Shown here one piece after another: positions 35,201 through 43,360 of a stretch of DNA of 64,000 bases; within the stretch, counting starts at the first letter, position 1; each line of letters opens with the position of its first letter. The stretch is from assembly GCA_964624065.1 (NCBI GenBank), contig CAZUWF010000002.1, positions 117,873-181,872 on the forward strand, given 5' to 3'. The notes under the pieces are model-generated. The model saw only the letters and a list, made by a program, of their open reading frames with translations, made no database searches and had not been told where the DNA came from. A program made the translations under genes and the position numbers. The stretch is from UBA7960 sp964624065 (GTDB lineage Bacteria; Bacteroidota; Bacteroidia; Bacteroidales; UBA7960).

Positions 35201-38163
35201 TCAATACCGATGGACCTACAAGTTTGGGTTGCAACTGGCAACAAACTTGGACTGCCAATGCAACCGATGCTTGCGGCAACGAGGCTGTTCCTGTAATGAT
35301 TACCTATACCTGGACAATAGATACTACGGTACCTGTTATAACCACAAGTGCGGTGAACAATGCTAACCTGGGCTGCAACCCGGTTGTTACACCACCTGTT
35401 TTCATTGCTACAGATAACTGTGCTACCGGAAACCTTGTTCCTGTTGTAACCGCTGGTGCTGTTGTAATAAATGGCTGCCTTAGGTCTCAAACTTGGACTG
35501 CCAACTTCACTGACGTTTGTGGCAATGCCGCTGCTCCTGTAAGCATTACTTACACCTGGACCGTTGACGTAACCAGGCCGGTTATAGCTACCACTGCTGT
35601 AAGCGGACACAAAGGTTGCANNNNNNNNNNNNNNNNNNNNNNNNNNNNNNNNNNNNNNNNNNNNNNNNNNNNNNNNNNNNNNNNNNNNNNNNNNNNNNNN
35701 NNNNNNNNNNNNNNNNNNNNGGGTTGCAACTGGCAACAAACTTGGACTGCCAATGCAACCGATGCTTGCGGCAACACAGCAAATCCTGTTAGTATTACGT
35801 ACACTTGGACCAATGATACTACTGCACCAGTAATTACTACTAGTGCCATTAACAACGCCAACCTGGGTTGCAACCCGGTTGTTACACCACCTGTTTTCAT
35901 TGCTACCGATAATTGTGCTACCGGAAACCTTGTTCCTGCGGTAACCGTAGGTGCAATAGTTACTAATGGCTGCCTTAGGTCACAAACTTGGACTGCCAAT
36001 TACATAGATGCCTGTGGCAATGCCGCTGCTCCGGTAAGCATTACCTACATCTGGACTGTGGACGTAACCAGGCCGGTTATAGCTACCACTGCTGTAAGCG
36101 GACACAAAGGTTGCAACTACACCGTGGTTGCTCCTACCTTTACTGCCACTGATGGCTGTATTGGGAACATTGCTTTGGTTGTCAATACCGATGGACCTAC
36201 AAGTTTGGGTTGCAACTGGCAACAAACTTGGACTGCCAATGCAACCGATGCTTGCGGCAACACAGCAATTCCTGTTAGCGTTACGTACACTTGGACCAAT
36301 GACCTTGTGAGGCCAGTTATCAGCACAACTGCTGTTGACAGCAACCTAGGATGCAACCCAGTTTACATTGATGCACCAATATTTACAGTCACTGACAACT
36401 GTGCAACCGGAAACCTAACCCCAGTTGTTACCGTTGGCTCGGTAGTAGTAAATGGCTGCAACAGGTCGCAAACTTGGACTGCCAACTACACAGATGCGTG
36501 CGGCAATATTGCCAACCCAGTTAGGATAACCTACACTTGGACAGTTGTTACTGCACCTGTATTCGCCAACCTTCCGGCTGGTGGCGATCTTGGATGTAAC
36601 CCGGCTCGTATCCCAAAATGTGATGATTGGACAAATACTGTTACGGCTTCTAACCAGTGTGGTCCACTTGGATGGGAATGCATACCGGGTCCAATTACTC
36701 AAATGGATCACTATGAGTGCCACTTCATTCAGACCTTCACCTTCAGGGCTACATCTTGTGGACTTACAACCGAAGTTGAAGTATCATACTGGTGGAGGCA
36801 AACTGCTCCAGTAGTAGTTACTCCTGTTGCTAGTGTTACTCATCCTTCTACAGGAGCTGGTGGACAGCAAGCAGTTGATGCCGCCTTCGCAAGTTGGTTG
36901 GCTGGATTTAGGGTAACAGGTGGATGTAATCCAAAAGTTGTGATGACCCCGGCTATTCCTGTTGCTCCTCACACTTGTGGTGGAAGCGTAACAGTAACGT
37001 GGGTTGTTTCAGATCTCTGCTACACAACCACTACACGCACAGCTACCTTCACAGTCACCCCAAGACCTGTTGTTGTTACGCCTGTTGCCAACGCTACTCA
37101 CACGTCTGCCAGCTTTGCTAACCAGCAGGCTGCCAATACAGCATTTGCCAATTGGTTGACAGGATTTGGTGTAAGTGGTGGATGTAATCCGGTAGTTACC
37201 ACATCTCCGGCTCAACCTGTAGCCCCAAGTGTTTGCGGTGGTGCTGTTTCGGTCACCTGGACAGTTACTGACCTTAACTATGCCACTACCACTCATACTG
37301 CTACCTTTACAATTACTCCCGTTCCTGCTGTAAGCTGCAGTGGAGTTATTGTTGGGCCAGTTCACGTTGAAGGTGCACCAATTTTGCTTACAGGTGCTAC
37401 TCCTGCCGGAGGCACTTACAGTGGCGCGGGTGTTGCTGGCAACTTCTTCAACCCATCCGTGGCTGGTGTTGGTACTCACACAATTACCTACACTCATACC
37501 CATCCAAATGGTTGCACCTCAAGTTGCACGTTTAACATAACTGTTTACCGTCCATCTGTTGCAATTGACAAAACTGCAAATAGGGCTACCTTCGCAGCCA
37601 TTGGCGATCAGATTACTTACACTGTAAGGGTGACAAACAACGGAACCATAGCACTAACCAGCGTTATTGTAAAGGATCCTTTGATTAACCTGAACCAAAC
37701 TATCCCAACGCTGGCCCCAGGTGCAAGCCAAACCTTTACAGGTACTTACACCATAAAGTATAGCGATATGGTAGCACAAAAGGTTGTCAACACTGCGACT
37801 GTCGAAGCCACCTTCTTGCACGGTAAGCTAAATGCTGAGGATGGTGTGATGGTTATACTTTCAATTGCGGGTAATGGAATCATTGTTTCCGATGGTTTCT
37901 CGCCAAACGGTGACAGTATGACTGATGATTGGCAGATTCTTGGTCTGGATAACCATCCGAATCATGGCATCAAGGTGTTCAACCGTAACGGAGCACTAGT
38001 ATGGGAAAGCGAGGGCACCTACACTCCATGGACTGGTGTAGCCAATAGAGGCCACATAGTTTCAGGACGCGGAGGTATAGTTCCAGCAGGGGTTTACTTC
38101 TACGTGATTTCACTAGAACCTGGCGGAGCCATTGTTTCAGGCGCTGTTCACGTACTATACTAA
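26261..38163 (+). CDS. Giant Cys-rich repeat adhesin with T9SS type B sorting domain (gapped)
   Basis: One surface protein of at least about 4,000 residues, interrupted in the scaffold by four 100-N gaps. A signal peptide (residues 1-35, ending VWAQ) is followed by a jelly-roll-like domain (to about 26990). Next come Ig-like units with paired cysteines, and a beta-strand module (27452-28265) that recurs at 31166-31999. Three tandem repeat families follow: 228-base units at 30025-30907, 489-base double units at 32222-33545, and 486-base double units at 34370-36540. A DUF11-type domain (37555-37860) and a type B sorting domain (37885-38163; SDGFSPNGDSMTDDW ... GVYFYVISL) end the protein. Type B cargo is exported by T9SS with an SprF partner, which is the next gene. 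It resembles SprB, the gliding adhesin of Flavobacterium, in architecture only. Frame changes at the gaps are explained by placeholder lengths. Confidence 0.9.
27452..28265 (+). repeat. First copy of a ~270-residue beta module in the adhesin
   Basis: Begins W(I/V)V(E/Q)N.T.GL(F/Y)YCD and contains LNDTKGL.W.FGTSP, then a pectin-lyase/autotransporter-like beta region, then FPLPPEHV, and ends near the strand leading to VIPP. The second copy is at 31166-31999. The two are related in protein but clearly diverged in DNA, so this duplication is old. Confidence 0.75.
28609..28708. other. Assembly gap 1 (100 N) in the adhesin
   Basis: A placeholder of exactly 100 N between an Ig-like unit's CGN motif and the WTYTYTI end of a unit. 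The frame after it differs, which requires a true length of 101 modulo 3. One repeat unit of about 100 bases would fit. Confidence 0.95.
30025..30907 (+). repeat. 228-base tandem repeat (76 residues) in the adhesin
   Basis: Units begin at GTT 30025, inside gap 2, 30452 and 30680; the last two are almost identical in DNA. Each encodes VYTIPGNGSS, a VACPSL cysteine, TDNCGR, CSGTV and YTDCN with five cysteines or fewer. DNA-level identity points to recent duplication or gene conversion. Confidence 0.92.
30251..30350. other. Assembly gap 2 (100 N) in the 228-base repeat
   Basis: From the 228-base period the missing sequence is 129 bases plus whole units. A length of 129 restores the reading frame across the gap. 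Confidence 0.95.
31166..31999 (+). repeat. Second copy of the ~270-residue beta module in the adhesin
   Basis: Paired with 27452-28265. It shares the start (W.V.N.T.GL.YCD), the LNDTKGL.W.FGTSPG block, FPLPPEHV and the IQKF.EIG segment. Confidence 0.75.
32222..33545 (+). repeat. 489-base tandem double unit (2 x ~81 residues) in the adhesin
   Basis: Two alternating subunits repeat as a pair. The first carries DACGRTVTAVLVGSVDTPNP and RYRYIACDGTTTADW. The second carries DACGRPTTVALVSVTNTPNP and YRYTACDLTTTVDW. Matching points at 32471 and 32960 give a period of 489. The DNA is almost identical between copies while the two subunits inside a pair differ, so the pair is the current unit of duplication. 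Confidence 0.92.
33376..33475. other. Assembly gap 3 (100 N) in the 489-base repeat
   Basis: The distance between GGTATG and ACCGTT is 254 bases in both complete copies, so the gap is 248 bases plus whole 489-base units. A length of 248 restores the frame. Confidence 0.95.
34370..36540 (+). repeat. 486-base tandem double unit (162 residues) in the adhesin
   Basis: The marker GTTGACGTAACCAGG occurs at 34591, 35077 and 35563, a period of 486, and again as GTGGACGTAACC at 36058 after gap 4. Each unit joins two HYR-like Ig domains of about 80 residues with motifs GCN..QTWTAN.TD.CGN and TYTW. Copies are near-identical in long stretches. Confidence 0.92.
35621..35720. other. Assembly gap 4 (100 N) in the 486-base repeat
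   Basis: The period predicts a gap of 91 bases plus whole 486-base units. This differs from 100 by 9, so the frame is kept, as observed. Confidence 0.95.
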
Positions 38164-38199
38164 TTAACCGAGTAAGTTAAACTTTAAACGATACAAAAA

Positions 38200-39132
38200 A
38201 TGAAAAGAACATTTGTAATAATTGTAGTCCTGAGCCTTCTCCTCGTGGAGGGGGTTCGGGGCCAACAGCTACCGATCTACGGACAGTATATCTTTAACAA
38301 TACTGTAGTAAACCCTGCACAGGCAGGAGCAAGCAGTAGCAATCATTTCGGCCTGCTTGGTCGCCACCAGTGGATAGGGTTAGAGGGAGCACCAAGAACT
38401 TATTCGGCATTTCTAAACCTGGCGTTACCCTCAAATTTGGGGGTAGCTCTGGGTATCTATCAAGACAATATTGGCCGAATAAAGGATTTAACCTTCCAGG
38501 CTGACATTGCCTATCACCTTAGGGTATCTGAAACATGGCGTTTTGCCATAGGGCTTAGGGCTCTTGGTTCAAATCAAAATCTTGACCTAGTTGGCCTTAA
38601 CCTAATTGATCCCAATGATCCTTGGTTTAACAAGGAATTTGCAACTAGTTTCAATTTTAATGTAGGTTCAGGTTTTCTGCTGTACTCAACCAATTCGTTC
38701 ATTGGTTTTTCTGCTCCTAGAATTTTGCACAAAGGATTCGAAGATAACGGAGTTATTCAAAACGTAAGCGAAACGCACCTCTTTGGCTATGCCGGTCATA
38801 CCTTTAGGTTTTCGGAAGAATTGAATCTTACTCCAAGCACTATGTTCAAGTACAGTCACAAAGCGCCACTCCAGGCCGACTTTAATGCCATTTTCGGATT
38901 GGGTAGGACCATTGATTTTGGACCTGTAGTTCGGACTGATTTTGCCAATGGTCTTGATGCCCTTGGCGCTCTAATTGGTATAAAATTCACTCCCAATTGG
39001 TATTTAGGTTATAAATACACCTACCCAATGACAGACCTCAACATCGTAACCAAGCAGAGCCACGAGGTAGGCTTGCGTTACAACTGGGGTGGAGTAACAG
39101 GAAGGATTGCATCTCCAAGATTCTTCTTGTAG
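38200..39132 (+). CDS. PorP/SprF family protein, likely export partner of the adhesin
   Basis: A 310-residue outer-membrane barrel with a signal peptide (residues 1-21, ending VRGQ). The family start is clear: QLPIYGQYIFNNTVVNPAQAGA. It lies 36 bases after the giant type B adhesin on the same strand. In Flavobacterium johnsoniae SprF is encoded directly after SprB and is needed specifically for export of proteins with type B sorting domains. By family and position this protein is the dedicated partner of the adhesin. It is a diverged paralogue of the PorP-like protein at 11932-12915. Confidence 0.88.
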   Translation: MKRTFVIIVVLSLLLVEGVRGQQLPIYGQYIFNNTVVNPAQAGASSSNHFGLLGRHQWIGLEGAPRTYSAFLNLALPSNLGVALGIYQDNIGRIKDLTFQADIAYHLRVSETWRFAIGLRALGSNQNLDLVGLNLIDPNDPWFNKEFATSFNFNVGSGFLLYSTNSFIGFSAPRILHKGFEDNGVIQNVSETHLFGYAGHTFRFSEELNLTPSTMFKYSHKAPLQADFNAIFGLGRTIDFGPVVRTDFANGLDALGALIGIKFTPNWYLGYKYTYPMTDLNIVTKQSHEVGLRYNWGGVTGRIASPRFFL

Positions 39133-39189
39133 CCTTTTATTAACTATTTGGCACAAAACAATGTTTGAAAAACATAAAACACCACAAAG

Positions 39190-41163
39190 ATGTTAAAAAA
39201 AAGCTACAAGCAGGGAAGAATCATTGTGTTTCTTCTTGCAGTTATGATGATTGTGGTTGCTTGCTCCACCGGGCAAAAGGCCACTGACAGATTGTTGGGT
39301 AGGGATTTGAACTTGCTTGAATCACAGCTTAGCCGGAAAGTACAGCGTGGTAATACCGACGCTGTACTTCAACTGGCTGAAGTTCAATTTCACTTGCGCA
39401 ACTTTCAGGGTGCCTACGAAAAGTACCGTTATGCCGATTCGTTAGGGCTGTTGACTACCCCTCAGCTTAAGAGAAATTATGCTCACGCTGGTCGTGCAAT
39501 TACTTCTTCGACACCCTACGATGCAAAAACCGGATACTTTAACTCTGACCTTAAATTCGATGCTTTTATCACACCCTTTTGCGGTAATTCAAAGAACGAG
39601 GACTTAGTTCCGTATCAATGGAAGGAATATCTATTTGTTACTTCCTCTCGAAAGCCCTCATTTACAAATTATCCCATTACCGGCAAACCCTTTCTAAATG
39701 TAATTGCCTTTGGCGAAGGTTGCCAACCAATGGATCTTCCCGATTTTCTTCCTACTATCCTGAACACCAAGCTTAACGATGGTCCAATTGCCATTTCTGG
39801 CGATGGAAACTTGGTTGTTGTTAATCGGAACTACACAAAAAAGAACAGGGATGGTTATCAGCACCTTTATCTCGATTATTACGTAAAGCAAGGTAATGAC
39901 TGGAGTAAAGCCGCAAGATTTCCTTTTGGTGATGAGAATATCTCAGTTCAGCACCCATTCTATAACGATAAGGAGCAAACTCTTTATTTCGCAAGCGATA
40001 TGGCAGGTGGTATGGGCGGTTTCGACCTTTACAAGTCAAAGTGGAATGGATCCAATTGGGGACAACCCATAAACCTTGGAGCCGAAATTAATACGGTTTA
40101 CGACGAGGTTTTTCCATCATTTACGCCCGACGGGCATTTGGTTTACTCAACCAATCACCTTGAAACCATTGGTGGGCTCGATTTGGTGATGTTTAAGGAA
40201 GGAAAGCGAATGTTGCTTCCTGCTCCGATTAATACACCATTTGATGATTTTGGAGCTTCGTTTGCCTCTGCAACTACAGGGTACCTTTCATCAACCCGAA
40301 ACCGGGCCGGCTTTGCTGACAATGTGTTTTTCTTCTCTTTCATTGACAAGACCACTAAGGATTTCTTTGTAAAGGTGGTTGATAAGGCTACCAAGTCTCC
40401 AATTGAGGGAGCGTTGGTTAAGTACAGTGCAGCCAAATCGAGGATTTCGGAACAAGTTATTTCAAACCTTCGCGGTATGGGATATCTTTTCAGCTTGCCG
40501 GAAGTGGAACCCGTTGCCTTCGATGTTACTCTGGCCGGTTATCAGCCAACAAAAGTTACCATCAGCGATTTTAAGCTTGATGCTCAGCGGAAAATTTATG
40601 TTGGAACTGTAGAGTTGGCCAAGGAAGTAGTGGTAGAAAAGGAAGAGATCAGGTCGGCTAATTTTGTGGTTTACTTTGAGAATGATATTCCAAGACCTTC
40701 GAGTTTAATACCTAGTTACTCAAAAACCTTTGACAATTACCTTCGGGCCAAGAGCATTTACTTAAGGCGCTCGGGTTCTCCAAAGACCGAAATGGAAGCT
40801 TTCTTTGCCGAAGTTGAGAAGGGAATGAATGATCTTAATCAGTTTGCCTCCTTCTTGTACGATAATCGCAAAAATAAGGTTGAGATTAACATTGGCGGTT
40901 ATGCCAGCCCTCTTGCACTGCCCGAGTACAACCAAAAGCTTACCGAGCGTCGCATTGCAGCCGTAAAGTCATACTTGGATGAATGGGGTGGGGGTTTGTT
41001 AAAGCCATACTTGACCAACGGACATTTTAGACTTACAGCTGTACCTTACGGTGACACAAAAGCCCCACCTCACGTTTCTTCAAATCCTCAGGAACGGGCT
41101 AAATCAGTCTATAGTGCTGAGGCTTCAAAAGAACGTAAGGTTACTATTTACTACAGCTGGTAA
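39190..41163 (+). CDS. PorE-like OmpA-family lipoprotein (TPR, PD40 propeller, CRD, OmpA)
   Basis: A 657-residue lipoprotein with a lipobox at Cys25 (IVVAC). It has a TPR-like helical stretch (about residues 45-100), a WD40-like propeller built of PD40 blocks (about 200-400, for example YFASDMAGGMGGFDLYKSKW and VYSTN), a carboxypeptidase-regulatory-like beta domain (about 400-465, VVDKATKSPIEGALV), and a C-terminal OmpA domain (YNQKLTERRIAAVKSYL). This is the order known for PorE, which binds peptidoglycan through OmpA and links it to T9SS outer-membrane parts. It is third in the adhesin operon, 57 bases after the SprF-like gene, and probably fixes the secretion or adhesin complex to the cell wall. 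A terminator follows. Confidence 0.85.
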   Translation: MLKKSYKQGRIIVFLLAVMMIVVACSTGQKATDRLLGRDLNLLESQLSRKVQRGNTDAVLQLAEVQFHLRNFQGAYEKYRYADSLGLLTTPQLKRNYAHAGRAITSSTPYDAKTGYFNSDLKFDAFITPFCGNSKNEDLVPYQWKEYLFVTSSRKPSFTNYPITGKPFLNVIAFGEGCQPMDLPDFLPTILNTKLNDGPIAISGDGNLVVVNRNYTKKNRDGYQHLYLDYYVKQGNDWSKAARFPFGDENISVQHPFYNDKEQTLYFASDMAGGMGGFDLYKSKWNGSNWGQPINLGAEINTVYDEVFPSFTPDGHLVYSTNHLETIGGLDLVMFKEGKRMLLPAPINTPFDDFGASFASATTGYLSSTRNRAGFADNVFFFSFIDKTTKDFFVKVVDKATKSPIEGALVKYSAAKSRISEQVISNLRGMGYLFSLPEVEPVAFDVTLAGYQPTKVTISDFKLDAQRKIYVGTVELAKEVVVEKEEIRSANFVVYFENDIPRPSSLIPSYSKTFDNYLRAKSIYLRRSGSPKTEMEAFFAEVEKGMNDLNQFASFLYDNRKNKVEINIGGYASPLALPEYNQKLTERRIAAVKSYLDEWGGGLLKPYLTNGHFRLTAVPYGDTKAPPHVSSNPQERAKSVYSAEASKERKVTIYYSW

Positions 41164-41206
41164 TTGACTTTGTGTAGGGTCTCTTTTTTAGAGTCCCGGT
41201 TATATG

Positions 41207-41242
41207 AAAGGGGTAGGTGCCTATTGCATCTACCCCTTTTCC
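41207..41242 (+). terminator. Terminator of the adhesin operon
   Basis: A stem of AAAGGGGTAGGTGC with GCATCTACCCCTTT (one G.T pair) and a 5-base loop is followed by TTTTCCCTT. It closes the adhesin, SprF-like and PorE-like operon. Confidence 0.8.
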
Positions 41243-41584
41243 CTTATAAATTATTGAGTTTGGTATGGTTGAAAGAATTTCCTAGACTTGGAACCATAGT
41301 TTTCAGAATGTTTATCACCGAATAAGTTTTAAACAGTATATGCCTGAAAATTAGAAATTGGAATTCCTAAGTCTCTCATTGGACATCAGGGCCTGGATTA
41401 AGAAAGGTTGTTTTGATGGGGCCCAACAAGCGCGGTAGCCATATTAGGCCTGCGGGAGATTAAATATTCTATCACCTTAACATTAATTCCATTTTACTTG
41501 TCAAGCACCACCTTTGACGAAGCAACAAATTAAAACCTAAAACCATCAAAAAACCTAACAGCCGGTGACCTGTTTATTACTCCA
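41243..41584. other. Intergenic space of 342 bases between convergent genes
   Basis: No gene seen. Near 41348-41370 it contains AAATTAGAAATTGGAATTCC, which holds two units like the heptads of the efflux operon. The rest shows nothing recognisable. A weak 5-base stem (AACAG/CTGTT) followed by T-rich sequence on the minus strand near 41540-41570 may terminate the barrel gene. Confidence 0.4.
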
Positions 41585-43294
41585 TTAAAACGACCAACCA
41601 ACTCCGCCAAAAATATTTAAGCCTCTCGTGGGGTAATTTATCCATCGCTCGAATGATTTTCCAGTAACGTTTTGAAGTTGGATGAAAGCCGAAAGGTAGG
41701 GGGATATTTTGTAACCTGCCCCTATGTTGAAATCCACCACGAAATCATGCAATTTGCGGCCAATTACCGTGTTATCAACATCAATTATTCTTGCAAAGGC
41801 TTTGCTTCTACCAAAGAAATCTGCTGTTATTGAAAAGTCTTCTGCAAGGTTTATTTTAGTGTTCAACGAGAGTTCCATCTCGGGAAGGTTCCAAGGCATC
41901 AACTCGTTTTTCATTGTATATTGGTAATAAGCTGCCGACAATCTTGCTTGGGCTTTTGGTCCAAAACTTGAAAAAATCTCTCCAAATACTCCTATACGTG
42001 TTATAGTATCATAAATTGCAAGGAATTTGTTTTGGAATTGGCTTTGGAGATCGGTGGCAAAAAAGGCGAAATTTTGAATCCTGGCACCGTTAAAGGAGAG
42101 GTTGTACGATAGATTGTCGTTAAAAATCCCCTTAACCCCACCAGTAATATTTACCTTGGTGTTTTCAAACATCAATTGAGATGAAGTATTCAAAAATGGG
42201 TTGATCCCCGTTAGGTCATCCAATGATTGTTGTTTTAGCCCTCCGGAGAGCTTGCCATATACCATTAAATACTGGTCAATGAGGTCTGCTTCAATCCTAA
42301 GGTTGGGGTACACTCCGAGGCTGGTTTTGGTTGAGTCAACCTTTATAATCGCATCCACTCCAGCAAATGCCGAAAAGCTGCTTCCCTTATAGCCAATTCC
42401 TGGCACGAGAGAAACAAGGGAGGAGGAAAACGATTTCTGCTGGACAATGTTCTTAAAGAATTTTGCATCGAGGTCGAGGCTGATGACCGGATTTTCGAAA
42501 GTTTTGATTGCCCCATCAATCGTGTTGCCAATACGTCCGCTAACAGCCACCAAATGCTCTTTGGCTTGGTACTTATCGGCAAAAAACTTGTAATCGAAAC
42601 CTACTCTGTAAACGATTTTTGACGAGCTGTTTTCCCTATTCTTAATCCCAATGTTTGCACTGAGCCTTGTCAATTTTTGGTTGTATTTGTCCTTTGTCAG
42701 CTCTAATTGTCCCGGCTGGGGTTTTTGTCCGTGGGGAGCGAACCCGTAATCAGTTGGGTCGAAACCATAAAAATGAAGCCTGTCATGGTTGAAGTAAAGC
42801 CCTCCTTTTAGAAGGTTTTCTCCCAAAAAGTATGTTCCGAACAGATTTACCCGATTCTCGGAAAATCCGCTATAGGCGCGGTCGGAAATGGAACTGAGGG
42901 TAGAGAAATGCCTTACGTTTAGTCCTAGAGCATGAGTTTTACTTCTGTTGGAGTTTACGAACAATTCGGCATACGGCGTGGCCTGAGTTCCGAAACCTAC
43001 TTTCAGATGGCCGTGATTTAGGGCGGCAAGGGCTGGTTCGTTTATTTGTGCTGGCCTCATGGGTTCTAGCGCAAATTTGGTTTCGAGTTTTCGTGGAACT
43101 ATTGAATATGCAAATGCCGGTTTTTCAGGTTTTGTGTCATCAATGCTTGGATTATCGTTTATTTTGAAGGCATCGGAGATGCTCGGCTCATATGGAGCCA
43201 CGATCCTTACTTCGTTCACATCGAGAGGGCGTTGGCTCCAAAGTGGGGTCGAAGTGATTGCCAGACCTACTAATATGAATGTTAAGTGTTTCAT
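41585..43294 (-). CDS. Outer-membrane beta-barrel protein, TonB-receptor-like, function unknown
   Basis: A 569-residue protein with a signal peptide (residues 1-20, ending LWSQ). A short N-terminal segment with a VRIVAPYEPSISDAFKIND motif is followed by about 20 amphipathic strands, and it ends in an aromatic strand (NIFGGVGWSF). It has no plug domain, so it is not a complete TonB-dependent receptor. It follows the TPR gene after 66 bases on the same strand. Conserved TPR-barrel gene pairs of this kind occur in Bacteroidota (from memory), but no function is established. I assign only the location: the outer membrane. Confidence 0.7.
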   Translation of the reverse strand: MKHLTFILVGLAITSTPLWSQRPLDVNEVRIVAPYEPSISDAFKINDNPSIDDTKPEKPAFAYSIVPRKLETKFALEPMRPAQINEPALAALNHGHLKVGFGTQATPYAELFVNSNRSKTHALGLNVRHFSTLSSISDRAYSGFSENRVNLFGTYFLGENLLKGGLYFNHDRLHFYGFDPTDYGFAPHGQKPQPGQLELTKDKYNQKLTRLSANIGIKNRENSSSKIVYRVGFDYKFFADKYQAKEHLVAVSGRIGNTIDGAIKTFENPVISLDLDAKFFKNIVQQKSFSSSLVSLVPGIGYKGSSFSAFAGVDAIIKVDSTKTSLGVYPNLRIEADLIDQYLMVYGKLSGGLKQQSLDDLTGINPFLNTSSQLMFENTKVNITGGVKGIFNDNLSYNLSFNGARIQNFAFFATDLQSQFQNKFLAIYDTITRIGVFGEIFSSFGPKAQARLSAAYYQYTMKNELMPWNLPEMELSLNTKINLAEDFSITADFFGRSKAFARIIDVDNTVIGRKLHDFVVDFNIGAGYKISPYLSAFIQLQNVTGKSFERWINYPTRGLNIFGGVGWSF

Positions 43295-43360
43295 TTTTTC
43301 AAAGATTATGCATGCAATTAACCTCTTGACCGTGGTTGGGGTAGTTTCGGTGTATGTTCT

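Noticed and set aside
28609..35720. Apparent frameshifts splitting the adhesin into four genes
   Set aside because: All changes of frame coincide with fixed 100-N gaps, and repeat periods give gap lengths that restore the frame.
34450..35739. Long antisense frame across the adhesin repeats
   Set aside because: It exists because the repeat composition avoids stops on the other strand; its translation is a low-complexity Ser/Asn/Gly repeat and it crosses a gap.
41243..41584. A small RNA or decayed gene in the convergent space
   Set aside because: Only a short heptad-like remnant and a weak stem are visible; nothing else supports it.
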